From: Schumannella luteola
GTDB taxonomy: Bacteria; Actinomycetota; Actinomycetes; Actinomycetales; Microbacteriaceae
Reading direction: 5' to 3'
NCBI RefSeq assembly: GCF_013408685.1
Contig: NZ_JACBZY010000001.1
Span: 2,046,001-2,110,000 of the forward strand
Length of the DNA stretch: 64,000 nt
The notes under the pieces are model-generated. The model was given only the letters and a program-made list of their open reading frames with translations, was not told the origin of the DNA and did no database searches. Shown here piece by piece: positions 24,515 to 35,259 of the stretch. Each line of letters begins with the position of its first letter. Positions within the stretch are counted from its first letter, which is position 1. Both the position numbers and the translations under genes were made by a program.

Positions 24515-25405
24515 ATGGCCATCACGAAAGCCGTCATCCCCGTCGCCGGACTCGGGACGCGCTTCCTGCCCGCGACCAAGGCGATGCCGAAGGAGATGCT
24601 CCCCGTCGTCGACCGCCCCGCGATCCAGTACGTGGTGGAGGAGGCCGTCGGGGCCGGGCTGCACGATGTGCTCATGGTCACCGGCCGCAACAAGACGGCG
24701 CTCGAGAACCACTTCGACCGCGTCGGCGAGCTCGAGCAGGTGCTGACCGCCAAGGGCGACATCGACAAGCTCGAGAAGGTCAAGCACTCGACCGACCTCG
24801 CCGATGTGCACTACGTGCGCCAGGGCGACCCCAAGGGCCTCGGCCATGCGGTGCTGCGCGCCAAGATGCACGTCGGCCACGAGCCCTTCGCGGTGCTGCT
24901 CGGCGACGACATCATCGACGAGCGCGACCCGCTGCTCACCCGCATGCTCGACGTGCAGCAGCAGCGCAGCACCACCGTCATCGCGCTGCTCGAGGTGGAC
25001 CCCTCGCAGACGCACCTCTACGGCATCGCGACCGTCGAGCCGACCGACGAGAGCGACGTGGTGAAGATCACGGGGCTCGTCGAGAAGCCCGCCCCCGGCG
25101 AGGCGCCCTCGAACCTGGCGATCATCGGGCGCTACGTGCTGCGGCCCGAGGTCTTCGACATCCTCGAGCAGACGCCCCCGGGCAAGGGCGGCGAGATCCA
25201 GCTGACGGATGCGCTGCAGGCCATGGCCCAGGGGCCGTCCTGGGCCGGCGGCGTGTACGGCGTGGTGTTCCGCGGCCGCCGCTACGACACCGGCGACAAG
25301 CTCGACTACATCAAGGCGATCATCCAGCTCGCCTCGGAGCGCGAGGACCTCGGCTCCGAGCTGCGACCGTGGCTGCGCGACTTCGCGCAGGGTCTCGAGG
25401 ACTGA
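24515..25405 (+). CDS. galU: UTP--glucose-1-phosphate uridylyltransferase
   Basis: 296 residues, typical GalU. AVIPVAGLGTRFLPATKAMPKEMLP is the nucleotide-binding signature with the catalytic Arg and Lys; IQYVVEEAVGAG and VRQGDPKGLGHAVL follow; FAVLLGDDII binds the metal; and ITGLVEKPAPGEAPSNLAIIGRYVL binds the sugar phosphate. It produces UDP-glucose for cell-wall and exopolysaccharide precursors. The start lies at the divergent promoter shared with 5-FCL. The GNAT gene follows after 16 bases. Confidence 0.97.
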   Translation: MAITKAVIPVAGLGTRFLPATKAMPKEMLPVVDRPAIQYVVEEAVGAGLHDVLMVTGRNKTALENHFDRVGELEQVLTAKGDIDKLEKVKHSTDLADVHYVRQGDPKGLGHAVLRAKMHVGHEPFAVLLGDDIIDERDPLLTRMLDVQQQRSTTVIALLEVDPSQTHLYGIATVEPTDESDVVKITGLVEKPAPGEAPSNLAIIGRYVLRPEVFDILEQTPPGKGGEIQLTDALQAMAQGPSWAGGVYGVVFRGRRYDTGDKLDYIKAIIQLASEREDLGSELRPWLRDFAQGLED

Positions 25406-25421
25406 GAACGCCGGCGACGAC

Positions 25422-26069
25422 ATGGCGATACCGACACTGCGTGACGGCGCTGTCACGATCAGGCCGCTGCGCCTGCGCGACGCGCGGGCCCTCGAGGCGG
25501 AGCTGATCGGCAACCGATCGTGGCTGCGGCAGTGGGAGGCGACGAACCCGCTCGGTCCGGCGACGGTCGACACGCGATCGAGCATCCGCTCGCTGCTCGC
25601 CAATGCGCGGGCGGGCGGGGGCATCCCCTTCGCGATCGACGTCGACGACCAGTTCGTCGGTCAGCTCAACGTCTCGGGCATCACCTACGGCTCGCTCTCG
25701 TCGGCGTCGATCGGCTACTGGGTCGCCGAGCGCGCGGCGGGGCGCGGGGTGACCCCGACCGCGGTCGCGCTGGCGACGGATCACTGCTTCTTCGGGCTGG
25801 GCCTGCACCGCATGGAGATCTGCATCCGGCCGGAGAACGCGCCGAGCCTGCGCGTGGTCGAGAAGCTCGGCTTCCGTTACGAGGGGCTGCGGCGCCGCTT
25901 CATCCACATCAACGGCGACTGGCGCGACCACTTCTGCTTCGCGCTCACGGTGGAGGAACTTCCGCAGGGCGTGCTGCGACGCTGGCGCGAGGGTCGAGTG
26001 CCGGCGTCGGCCGGACGGGTGCCCGACGAGGACCGGCTCGCGGCGCAGCGTCCGCTGCGCTTCGGCTGA
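25422..26069 (+). CDS. GNAT family N-acetyltransferase (RimJ-like)
   Basis: 215 residues with the RimJ/RimL-type GNAT fold: VTIRPLRLRDARALEAE opening, FAIDVDDQFVGQLNVSGI strands, SIGYWVAERAAGRGVTPTAVALATDHCF as the acetyl-CoA loop (RGxxT), then RMEICIRPENAPSLRVVEKLGFRYEG, the standard end. It probably acetylates the N-terminal amine of a ribosomal or other protein. Position directly behind galU is a recurrent actinobacterial order. No distinct ribosome site other than GACGAC. Confidence 0.9.
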   Translation: MAIPTLRDGAVTIRPLRLRDARALEAELIGNRSWLRQWEATNPLGPATVDTRSSIRSLLANARAGGGIPFAIDVDDQFVGQLNVSGITYGSLSSASIGYWVAERAAGRGVTPTAVALATDHCFFGLGLHRMEICIRPENAPSLRVVEKLGFRYEGLRRRFIHINGDWRDHFCFALTVEELPQGVLRRWREGRVPASAGRVPDEDRLAAQRPLRFG

Positions 26070-26232
26070 GCACGCTCCGCGTCGAGCGGCTCGGCTCCGC
26101 CCGACCCGGCTTCGGCTCGCCGGTTCCGCGACCGCGAGGTCTCGCGCCCCCTGAACGGGGGTATCCCTCAACCTCAACTTGAACCCCGCGCGCCTCACCG
26201 CCCGCGCAGCCGGGCGCCCGTACTCTCCCGTC

Positions 26233-27201
26233 ATGGAACTCACCGGCCTCGGCACCGCGCTCATGGTGGCCGTCGCCGCGCTGCTCTGGTTCGCGTACCT
26301 CATCCCCACCTGGACCCGCCGCCGCGAGTATCTCGCCACCGAGCGCAACGCCGCCCGGCTGCAGCAGGCGATCCGCGTGATGGCCGAGTCGGCCGAGGCC
26401 CCGGAGGAGGTGCGGCTCGAGGCGACGGCGCGCGACGTCGCACACCAGGCCCGGATGCTGCGCGAGCAGGATCGTCAGCGCGTCGCCCGCGAGGAGGCCG
26501 AGCTGGCCGCCGAGCGTCGCAAGGAGTCACCGCAGATCGTCACCGCCCGACGCAGCCGCGGTCGTCTGCGTCGCGTGCGCCTGATCAGCGCGACCGGCAT
26601 GCTCGCCGGCTTCGTCGTCGCCGCCGTCCAGGGCGCGCTCATCGTCACCGCCGGCGCCAACGCGGCGGGATGGACCGTGCTCGTGGTCTCGGGTCTCGTC
26701 GCCGTGACCTCGGTCGGCACCCTGCGCACCCTGGCCCGTCGCCGCGTGGCCGCGCCGCGCGTCGCCTCCGCGACGGCGCCGACGCGACAGCAGCTGCGCG
26801 ACTTCGCCCTGGAGCAGAGCGCCGCGCCCCGCGTCGCCTCCGGCTGGACTCCCGTCCCCGTGCCCAAGCCGCTCTACATCGGCACCCCGCAGCGCCAGCG
26901 CGCCGAGCCGAGCGTCGACGCCCAGCGGCGGATGCGCGCGGCGGCCGCCGAGGCCGAACGCCGACTGCGGGCGGCGCACTCCGAGCCCGAGGTCGTCGCG
27001 TTCCCGGCCCGCACGGTCGAGCAGACCCCCGCCGCCCGGGTCGAGCGTCCCGGCGCCGCTCCCGCCGCCGCGGAGCCGAACGCGGCCGGCGCCCCGAGCA
27101 CCCCGCCGAGCCGCTGGGCGAAGATGGGCGTCGTCGGCGACGTCGACGGCTCGGGTCTCGACCTCGACGAGGTGCTGCGCCGTCGGCGCGCCGCGGGCTG
27201 A
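26233..27201 (+). CDS. Membrane protein of unknown function
   Basis: 322 residues: an N-terminal transmembrane helix (GLGTALMVAVAALLWFAYLIPTW), a coiled-coil-prone charged region (about 35-110, REQDRQRVAREEAELAAERRKE), two further membrane helices (LISATGMLAGFVVAAVQGALIV and NAAGWTVLVVSGLVAVTSVG) and a long Ala/Pro/Arg-rich tail. TACTCT six bases before the ATG suggests a leaderless start. The terminal codons overlap pdxH (TGATG). Conserved-looking but unnamed; no function inferred. Confidence 0.78.
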   Translation: MELTGLGTALMVAVAALLWFAYLIPTWTRRREYLATERNAARLQQAIRVMAESAEAPEEVRLEATARDVAHQARMLREQDRQRVAREEAELAAERRKESPQIVTARRSRGRLRRVRLISATGMLAGFVVAAVQGALIVTAGANAAGWTVLVVSGLVAVTSVGTLRTLARRRVAAPRVASATAPTRQQLRDFALEQSAAPRVASGWTPVPVPKPLYIGTPQRQRAEPSVDAQRRMRAAAAEAERRLRAAHSEPEVVAFPARTVEQTPAARVERPGAAPAAAEPNAAGAPSTPPSRWAKMGVVGDVDGSGLDLDEVLRRRRAAG

Positions 27202-27875
27202 TGACCGACTCGCTCGCCCGTCACGACGACTACGACGGACCGCCGTTCGACGAGTCGACGGTGGCGGGCGATCCCATCGCGCAGCTGCGCCGCTGGCTCG
27301 CCGACGCGGAGGCGGCCGAGCTGCCCGACCCGAACGCGATGGTGCTCGGCACCGTCGACTCGGATGGCGCCCCGAGCAGCCGCACCGTGCTGCTGAAGGG
27401 GCTCGACGGGCCCGACGGCCCCGCTCTCGAGTTCGTGACCAACGGGCTCTCCCGCAAGGGACGCGCTCTCGCTCTCGAGCCGCGAGTCAGTCTGGTCTTC
27501 CCCTGGTACGCGCTGCGCCGTCAGGTGATCGTCGACGGCGTCGCCCATCCGGCCCCGGCCGAGCTGAGCGACGCCTACTGGGCGACCCGGCCGCGCGGCT
27601 CGCAGATCGGCGGCTGGGCCAGCCGGCAGTCGCAGCCGGCTGCCGACCGCGCCGAGCTCGAGCGGGCCGTCGCCGAGGCCGAGCGGCGCTTCGGCGACGT
27701 GGATGACGTGCCGCGTCCGCCGCACTGGGGCGCCTGGTTCGTCGTGCCCCGCTCGGTCGAGTTCTGGCAGGGGCGGCCCTCGCGTCTGCACGACCGTCTC
27801 GTGTTCGAGCGCGATCTGCCGGATGTCGAGGCGGCGCCCACGGGGGAGTGGCGGCTGCTGCGGCGACAGCCCTGA
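27201..27875 (+). CDS. pdxH: Pyridoxamine 5'-phosphate oxidase
   Basis: 224 residues. It oxidises PNP/PMP to PLP using FMN. AMVLGTVDSDGAPSSRTVLLKGLD is the FMN-binding strand pair, FVTNGLSRKGRALALEP and VSLVFPWYALRRQVIVDGV follow, SDAYWATRPRGSQIGGWAS is the substrate Arg/Ser region, and PPHWGAWFVVPRSVEFWQGRPSRLHDR is the C-terminal signature. The start overlaps the preceding stop by one base, so the two are coupled. No ribosome site of its own. Confidence 0.95.
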   Translation: MTDSLARHDDYDGPPFDESTVAGDPIAQLRRWLADAEAAELPDPNAMVLGTVDSDGAPSSRTVLLKGLDGPDGPALEFVTNGLSRKGRALALEPRVSLVFPWYALRRQVIVDGVAHPAPAELSDAYWATRPRGSQIGGWASRQSQPAADRAELERAVAEAERRFGDVDDVPRPPHWGAWFVVPRSVEFWQGRPSRLHDRLVFERDLPDVEAAPTGEWRLLRRQP

Positions 27876-28021
27876 TCGACCCGCGGCGGAGCGTCGGGCG
27901 CCGGTGCCGCGATCACTTCCGATCCCTCATGATCGAGATTGATCACACCCCGTTCTGCCCCGGAAACACGGGGCGGCAAACCCCTCGGAATCGCCGAGTC
28001 GGCGGTGCTACTGTCGCCCCC

Positions 28022-28666
28022 ATGACGCGCGTCGGATACATCTGGGTCGGCCCTCTCGAGCACAACGCCGACTTCCAGCGCGACCTGCTGCGCACCAAGC
28101 AGGTCGACCGCGTCTTCGAGGACGTGAGCGCGCACACCTCCACCCCGATCCGCGGCGAGCTGACCTCGGCGCTCGAGGAGGTCGGCCCCGGCGACACGCT
28201 CGTCGTCTGGCGACTCGACCGGCTCGGGTCGACCATGTCGTCGGTGCTCGCCCTGCTCGAGCTGCTGGGCAAGCGCCGGGTCGGCGTCGCGACGATCGCC
28301 GAGGGGCTCGACACCTCAGGCGACGGCGGCGAGGCGCTGCTCGCGACGATCGCCGCTTTCACCCAGCTCGACCGCTGCCTCACCCGCGAGCGCACGATGG
28401 CGGGGGTCTACGCAGCCCGCGCCCGCGGTCGCGTCGGCGGCCGCCCCCGCGCCCTCTCGTCGACGAACGTCGAGCGCGTGATCATGATGAAGGAGCAGGG
28501 GGCCACCGTGCGCGAGATCGCGCAGGAGATGGGCACCTCGCGGGCGACCGTCTACCGCGTGCTCGAGACGGCCGGAGCGGGTCGGGATGCCGAGGAGCGC
28601 CGCGAGCTGACGGTGCGCTTCTCCGCGCCGAACCTCGACGGCAGCGATTCGCTCGCCACCGACTGA
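28022..28666 (+). CDS. Serine recombinase-fold protein without catalytic serine
   Basis: 214 residues with the resolvase/invertase layout: an N-terminal catalytic fold (VGYIWVG...; WRLDRLGSTMSSVLALLELL; VGVATIAEGLDTSGDGGEALLATIAAF) and a C-terminal HTH (VERVIMMKEQGATVREIAQEMGTSRATVYRVL, about 150-181). Against gamma-delta resolvase the RVST motif is WVGP, so Arg8 and Ser10 become Trp and Gly, and the second Arg of DRLGR is Ser. Such a protein cannot cleave DNA by the usual chemistry. It is likely a DNA-binding or regulatory derivative. It stands alone, with no inverted DNA segment nearby. Confidence 0.85.
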   Translation: MTRVGYIWVGPLEHNADFQRDLLRTKQVDRVFEDVSAHTSTPIRGELTSALEEVGPGDTLVVWRLDRLGSTMSSVLALLELLGKRRVGVATIAEGLDTSGDGGEALLATIAAFTQLDRCLTRERTMAGVYAARARGRVGGRPRALSSTNVERVIMMKEQGATVREIAQEMGTSRATVYRVLETAGAGRDAEERRELTVRFSAPNLDGSDSLATD

Positions 28667-28787
28667 CCCGCGACACGCCCGGGCGTGCATCTCGACTGAT
28701 CGGCGTCCGTCCGCGTTCGCGCGCGCCCGTCCGGACCGAAATGATCAGAAGTGATCTGTTTCGGACAGGTTTGTGTACTCTGTCTCC

Positions 28788-29549
28788 GTGATCGCAGCGC
28801 AGCGACGACAGCTCATCCTCGAGACGGTGCACCGGGACGGTGCCGTCTCGATCCGCGCGCTCGCCGAGCTGCTCGACACCTCTGCGGTCACCATCCGCCG
28901 CGACCTCGACTACCTCGACTCGATCGGCCGGCTCACCCGTTCGCACGGCGGCGCCGTCAGCGGGCAGCCGCTGCGCGAATCCCCGTGGTCGGAGAAGGTC
29001 GGTCAGGCCGCCGAGGCGAAGGCGGCGATCGGCCGCGCGGCCGCCGAGCTCGTGGGGGAGGGCGACGTCGTCGTCATCGGTCCCGGCACGACCACCGCCG
29101 AGCTGGCGCGCGCGCTGGCGGGCCGAGCGGGGCTGACCGTCTTCACCAACTCGCTGCTCGTGGCCGACATCCTGGTCGACTCGCCCGGCAACGAGGTCGT
29201 CGTGACCGGCGGCACGCTGCGCGCCGGCATCCGCGCCCTCGTCGGCGACGGCACGACGCGGATGCTGCGGGGGCTGCACGCCGACTTCACCTTCCTCTCG
29301 GGCAACGGCATCGATCCGGAGTTCGGGGTGTCGACGCCGAACCTCACCGTGGCCGAGTCGGACCGCGCGATGGCGGCCGCCGGGCACCAGGTCGTCGCGC
29401 TGCTCGACCACACGAAGTTCGGCGAGCGCGCCGCGATCCAGACCCTGCCGCCGAGCGCGATCAACCGGCTGATCACCGATCAGGCGGCGCCGCTCGAGGC
29501 GACCGCGGCGCTCTCCGCGGCGGGCATCGACGTGACGGTGGTGCCCTGA
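28788..29549 (+). CDS. DeoR/GlpR family sugar-responsive regulator
   Basis: 253 residues. DeoR HTH at the N terminus: AQRRQLILETVHRDGAVSIRALAELLDTSAVTIRRDLDYL, then the DeoR C-terminal sugar-phosphate-sensing domain with VVVIGPGTTTAELARAL and VFTNSLLVADIL. The start GTG 28788 follows a TACTCT box closely, suggesting leaderless translation. It precedes the sugar ABC operon in the same direction and is probably its repressor, responding to a phosphorylated sugar (inference). A GATC-rich dyad lies upstream near 28742. Confidence 0.9.
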   Translation: MIAAQRRQLILETVHRDGAVSIRALAELLDTSAVTIRRDLDYLDSIGRLTRSHGGAVSGQPLRESPWSEKVGQAAEAKAAIGRAAAELVGEGDVVVIGPGTTTAELARALAGRAGLTVFTNSLLVADILVDSPGNEVVVTGGTLRAGIRALVGDGTTRMLRGLHADFTFLSGNGIDPEFGVSTPNLTVAESDRAMAAAGHQVVALLDHTKFGERAAIQTLPPSAINRLITDQAAPLEATAALSAAGIDVTVVP

Positions 29550-29619
29550 TGGGCGGCCGCGAGCAGGCCGCTCCGCGCCGCTTCGGTTGCGAAACGGCAA
29601 CGGCGATCGTCCGTGCTGG

Positions 29620-29690
29620 ACTTATGAACACGGTTTTGGAACAATCGCCCGGGACGCGTTCTCTTCTGAGAGTTCATGTTCCTTTCTGAG
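29620..29690 (+). promoter_or_regulatory. Presumptive promoter/operator region of the sugar ABC operon
   Basis: A relatively AT-rich stretch in the 204-base gap before the binding-protein gene. It contains GAACA at 29626-29630 and 29639-29643 (13-base spacing) and the reversed forms GTTCAT and TGTTCC at 29672-29682. This looks like clustered half-sites for the adjacent DeoR regulator. No clean -35/-10 pair was assigned. Confidence 0.4.
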
Positions 29691-29753
29691 CGGATCGGCA
29701 TCCACGCCGCTCACGCCAACCCGGCAGTCACATCAACAAGGAAGTTGGTTCCC

Positions 29754-30824
29754 ATGGCACTCCAGCGCACCTCGCGCGGCCTGGTCGCCGCCGTCGGCCT
29801 CGCGGCAGCGGTCGGACTGATCCTCACCGGTTGCACCAACACCGGCACCGGCTCGAACACCTCCTCCGGCTCGAGCGAGCAGAAGGTCAAGGAGAGCGAC
29901 GGCCCCACCTGCGACCTCGCCACCTACAAGGGCGAGAAGATCGACCTCAAGGACGCCGTCGTCGGCTTCTCGCAGTCGGAGAAGGAGGACAACCCCTTCC
30001 GCATCGCCGAGACGCAGTCGATCAAGGACGAGGCCGCCAAGGCGGGCGTCAAGAAGTTCATCGCGACCAACGCGCAGTCGACGCTCTCGAAGCAGATCAG
30101 CGACATCCAGGACCTGATCTCGCAGGGCGCCGACGTGCTCATCGTCGCCCCGCTGAACAGCGACGGCCTCGAGCCGGCCCTGTCGGCGGCCCGGGAGAAG
30201 AACATCCCGGTCATCACGATCGACCGCAAGCTCAACGCCGAGGCCTGCAAGGACTACGTCTCGTTCCTCGGATCGGATTTCGTCGAGCAGGGCAAGCGCG
30301 CCGCCGACCAGCTCATCAAGGGCACCGGCGGCAAGGGCAAGGTCGCGATCCTGCTCGGCAGCTCGGGCAACGGCGTGACCACCGACCGCACCAAGGGCTT
30401 CGTCGATGAGATCAAGGCCAAGGGATCGGGCATCGAGATCGTCGCCCAGCAGACCGGTGAGTTCGCCCGCGACAAGGGCCAGTCGGTGACCGAGCAGCTG
30501 CTGCAGTCGAACCCGGAGATCACCGCGATCTACGCCGAGAACGACGAGATGGGCCTCGGCGCCCAGGCCGCGATCATCGCCGCCGGCAAGACCCCGGGCA
30601 AGGACATCCAGATCTACTCGATCGACGGCACCAAGAACGCCGTGTCGCAGATCGTCGCCGGGCAGTACAACGGCGTCATCGAGTCGAACCCCCGCTTCGG
30701 TCCTCTCGCCTTCACGACCCTGAAGTCGTTCCTCGCGGGCGACCCGGTCGGCCAGGACGTCATCATCGAAGACGGCGAGTACGACGCCGACAACGCGGCC
30801 ACCAAGGTCGACGGGGCCTACTGA
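29754..30824 (+). CDS. Sugar ABC transporter substrate-binding lipoprotein (YtfQ-like)
   Basis: 356 residues with a lipoprotein signal peptide; the lipobox LTGC places the lipidated Cys near residue 25, then a Ser/Gly/Thr linker. The mature part is a type-1 periplasmic-binding protein: VVGFSQSEKEDNPFRIAETQSIKDEA, DIQDLISQGADVLIVAPLNSDGLEP and IPVITIDRKLN are typical of galactofuranose/ribose-type receptors such as YtfQ. With one double ATPase and two permeases downstream it forms the YtfQRT-YjfF type of importer. AAGGAAG precedes the ATG. The ligand is likely a furanose or pyranose sugar. Confidence 0.9.
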   Translation: MALQRTSRGLVAAVGLAAAVGLILTGCTNTGTGSNTSSGSSEQKVKESDGPTCDLATYKGEKIDLKDAVVGFSQSEKEDNPFRIAETQSIKDEAAKAGVKKFIATNAQSTLSKQISDIQDLISQGADVLIVAPLNSDGLEPALSAAREKNIPVITIDRKLNAEACKDYVSFLGSDFVEQGKRAADQLIKGTGGKGKVAILLGSSGNGVTTDRTKGFVDEIKAKGSGIEIVAQQTGEFARDKGQSVTEQLLQSNPEITAIYAENDEMGLGAQAAIIAAGKTPGKDIQIYSIDGTKNAVSQIVAGQYNGVIESNPRFGPLAFTTLKSFLAGDPVGQDVIIEDGEYDADNAATKVDGAY

Positions 30825-30829
30825 GCCCC

Positions 30830-30900
30830 AGCCGGCTCGTCGCATCCTCTTGCCTCGTCGTTCCGACGGCACCGGGCGAGGCGGATGCGGCGGGCCGGCT
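30830..30900 (+). terminator. Large hairpin between binding-protein and ATPase genes
   Basis: A stem of about 24 pairs in the + strand RNA: 30830-30836 with 30894-30900, continuing to 30847 with 30883 (two G-U), a TCTT bulge, then 30852-30857 with 30877-30882. It starts six bases after the stop codon. In binding-protein operons such a structure usually stabilises the upstream mRNA or partly ends transcription. Confidence 0.7.
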
Positions 30901-31004
30901 CCCGTGCGCGGTCGGCTCGGGCATCCCTGCACGTCGCCCGAACCGCACCCCAACCCGAGCCGCCCGCCCGCGAGCGGCTCGACCCGAGGAAGAAAGGTGA
31001 GGTC

Positions 31005-32662
<1,658 letters not shown>

Positions 32663-32666
<4 letters not shown>

Positions 32667-33625
32667 GCTCGGTGACCATCCGGCTGCCCCGTCAGGGCGC
32701 GGGCCTGGCTCTGCTGCAGAAGTACGGCGTCTACCTGGCGATCGTGCTCATCCTCGTGGCGAACCTCATCGTCACGCCGAACTTCTTCACGATCGACAAC
32801 CTGCGCACCCAGCTCGTGCAGGTGGTGCCGGTGCTCATCGTCGCGCTCGGCATGGCGCTCGTGATCGGCACCGAGGGCATCGACCTCTCGGTCGGCGCAG
32901 CGATGGCGATGGCCGCGGCGGTGCTGCCGCTCTACATCGGCTACGGCTTCGTGCCGGCGCTCATCATCGCTCTCGTCGCGGCGCTCGTGATCGGCCTCAC
33001 GAACGGCGTGCTCGTCGCCTTCGTCGGGGTGCAGCCGATCGTGGCGACGCTGTCGCTCATGGTCGCCGGCCGCGGTCTCGCACTGCTCGTCGCGGGGGAG
33101 CAGCTGCGCCCCGTGATCGATCCGACCGTGCTCGCGCTCGGCCGCGGCACCGTCTTCGGGGTTCCCTGGGCGGTGCTCATCGCGGCCGCGCTCGTCGCGA
33201 TCATCGCGGTGCTCGTGAACCGCACCACCTTCGGCAAGCAGCTCGTCGCCGTCGGCGGCAACCGCCGCGCCGCCGAGCTCGCGGGTCTGCCGGTGAAGCG
33301 CATCCTGCTCGTCATCTACCTCGTCTGCGCCGTGCTCGCCGCGGTCGCCGGCATCATCGGCACCGCACGTCTCGCGGCCTCGGTGCCGTCGACGATCGGC
33401 AACCTGATCGAGCTGTCGGCGATCACGGCGGTCGTCGTCGGCGGCACGCCGCTGAGCGGCGGCCAGGTCAAGATCGCCGGCACCGTGGCGGGAGCCCTGC
33501 TGCTGCAGATCATCACGGCGACGCTCGTGAAGCACAACGTGCCCGACGCGTACTCGCAGATCATCCAGGCCGCGATCATCATCGTCGCTGTCTACATCCA
33601 GCGTGGAAAGGTCTTCACGAAATGA
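32663..33625 (+). CDS. Sugar ABC permease 1 (YtfT-like)
   Basis: 320 residues with about eight to ten membrane segments: YLAIVLILVANLIVTPNFFT opening, GMALVIGTEGIDLSVGAAMAMAAAV (the conserved GIDLSVG motif of the BPD_transp_2 family), NRTTFGKQLVAVGGNRRAAELAGLP (cytoplasmic EAA-like loop), and VVVGGTPLSGGQVKIAGTVAGALLL. Together with permease 2 it forms a hetero-dimeric pore, as in YtfT-YjfF. It overlaps the ATPase gene and the next permease gene by ATGA on both sides. Confidence 0.92.
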
Positions 33626-34617
33626 CCGCCATCGAGCCCAGCGCGGGCCCCGCGTCGTCGTCGCAGCTCGCCCGCGAGCGCGCCGTCGGCGCGGTGCAGT
33701 CCTTCGGCGCGCCGATCGTGCTGGTGATCGTCGTGGTCGTGGCGTCGCTGTCGTTCCCGACGTTCTTCACCGCGACGAACCTGACCAACATCCTGCTGCA
33801 GTCGTCGTTCCTGCTGATCGTCGGCATCGGCATGACCTTCGTGATCGTGACCGGCGGGATCGACCTCTCGGTCGGCTCGGTCTTCGCCCTCGGCGGCGTG
33901 CTGGCCGCCTACGCCTCGCAATGGGGATGGGTGGCGGCACTGGTCGTGCCGCTCGTCGTCGGCGCCCTCATCGGGGCGATCCAGGGCGCGCTCGTCGCCT
34001 GGGGAGGCATGGCGCCGTTCATCGTGACTCTCGCCGGTCTGCTGGCCGTGCGCGGCGTCGTGCTCGCGATCACGAACGGCGGATCGACGACGCCGCTCAT
34101 CACCGACCCCGTGCTCAAGGGCATCGGCCAGGGCGGCATCGCCGGCATCGAGTGGCCGGTGATCATCGGCCTCGTGCTGCTCGTGATCGGGATCGTGCTG
34201 CTCACCCGCTCGCGCACCGGCCAGGGCGTGGTCGCCGTCGGCGGGTCGGAGAACGCATCCACGCTGATGGGCCTTCCCGTCGCGCGCGTGAAGATGTCGG
34301 TCTACGTGCTGAGCGGCATCATGGCGGCGCTCGCCGGAGCGCTCAACGCGGCCTACACCTCATCGGGCGTGCCGGTCGTCGGCGTCGGGATGGAGCTGTC
34401 GGCGATCTCGGCCGTCGTCATCGGCGGCACGCTGCTGACCGGCGGCAAGGGCTCGCTCATCGGAACGCTCGCCGGAGTGCTGCTTCTCGGCGTGATCCAG
34501 AACATCATCAACCAGGTCGGATCGCTGACCTCGTCGGTGCAGTCGATCGTCTCGGGCGGCTTCCTCGCCGTGGTCGTGATCATCCAGACGGTGCTCTCGC
34601 GACAGCAGAGGCTGTAG
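33622..34617 (+). CDS. Sugar ABC permease 2 (YjfF-like)
   Basis: 331 residues, same family as permease 1 but clearly different: LLIVGIGMTFVIVTGGIDLSVGSVFALGGVLAA carries the GIDLSVG motif, GQGVVAVGGSENASTLMGLPVARVK is the cytoplasmic loop, and VVIGGTLLTGGKGSLIGTLAGVLLLGVIQNIINQVG is the family end. Two unlike permeases with one ATPase distinguish the Ytf-type systems from ribose (RbsC) or galactose (MglC) importers. Last gene of the operon. Confidence 0.92.
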   Translation: MTAIEPSAGPASSSQLARERAVGAVQSFGAPIVLVIVVVVASLSFPTFFTATNLTNILLQSSFLLIVGIGMTFVIVTGGIDLSVGSVFALGGVLAAYASQWGWVAALVVPLVVGALIGAIQGALVAWGGMAPFIVTLAGLLAVRGVVLAITNGGSTTPLITDPVLKGIGQGGIAGIEWPVIIGLVLLVIGIVLLTRSRTGQGVVAVGGSENASTLMGLPVARVKMSVYVLSGIMAALAGALNAAYTSSGVPVVGVGMELSAISAVVIGGTLLTGGKGSLIGTLAGVLLLGVIQNIINQVGSLTSSVQSIVSGGFLAVVVIIQTVLSRQQRL

Positions 34618-34662
34618 TCGGCGGGACTGTGGTCGGCGCGGCGCGCGGGGGAGGATGACGGC

Positions 34663-35154
34663 ATGCTCCCTCGCGCTCTCCGTCCCGCCGTCGCCTGGTT
34701 CTCGCGCACGAAGCTGTTCCGCACGGTCGGTCCGAGCGTCATGCCCGGCTTCGAGAAGGCGCTCACCGTCGCGACCGGCGGCCGCGTGATCTCGAGCGGA
34801 CTCATCGTCCCCTCGCTCGAGCTGCACACGACCGGGGCTCGCAGCGGGGAACTCCGCTCGGTCAAGCTCATGTGCTGCCCGACGCGCGGCGGCTGGTACG
34901 TGACGGGCAGCAACTTCGCCCGCGAGCGGCATCCGGGCTGGACGGCGAACCTGCTCGCCCACCCCGACGCCGCGGTCACGATCAACCTCGTCACCGTCCC
35001 GGTGCGCGCCTCGCTCGTGCCCGACGATCGACGCGAGGACGTCTGGACCGAGCTGGAGGCGAACTGGCCCGGCTACCGCGGCTACGAGCGCACTGCCCAG
35101 CGCGAGCTGCGCATCTTCAAGCTCGAGCCGGCGCTCGACCGGGAAGTGGTGTGA
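34663..35154 (+). CDS. Deazaflavin (F420)-dependent nitroreductase-fold protein
   Basis: 163 residues of the Ddn/DUF385 split beta-barrel family. ALTVATGGRVISSGLIVPSLELHTTGARSGELRSVKL is the cofactor-binding opening (LLxTxGRxSGxxR), GGWYVTGSNFARERHPGWTANLLAHPDAAV is the signature middle, and a WxELEANWPGYRGYERTAQRELRIFKLEP stretch closes the fold. Members reduce substrates with F420H2; some also bind FMN. The presence of the family agrees with an actinobacterial host. GGAGG lies 12 bases before the ATG. Confidence 0.9.
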   Translation: MLPRALRPAVAWFSRTKLFRTVGPSVMPGFEKALTVATGGRVISSGLIVPSLELHTTGARSGELRSVKLMCCPTRGGWYVTGSNFARERHPGWTANLLAHPDAAVTINLVTVPVRASLVPDDRREDVWTELEANWPGYRGYERTAQRELRIFKLEPALDREVV

Positions 35155-35259
35155 TCGGTCTGTCTCCGGCGTCGGTCTGACGGGTCCGTCTGAGGGGGCG
35201 GTCTGCGGGTTCCGGATGGTCGGCGGCACCCGATCGGGATGCTAGGCTTTTCGAGTTCC

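Noticed and set aside
28022-29549. DNA inversion switch around the serine recombinase gene
   Set aside because: No matching inverted repeats of recombination-site length were seen near the gene and the protein lacks its catalytic serine.
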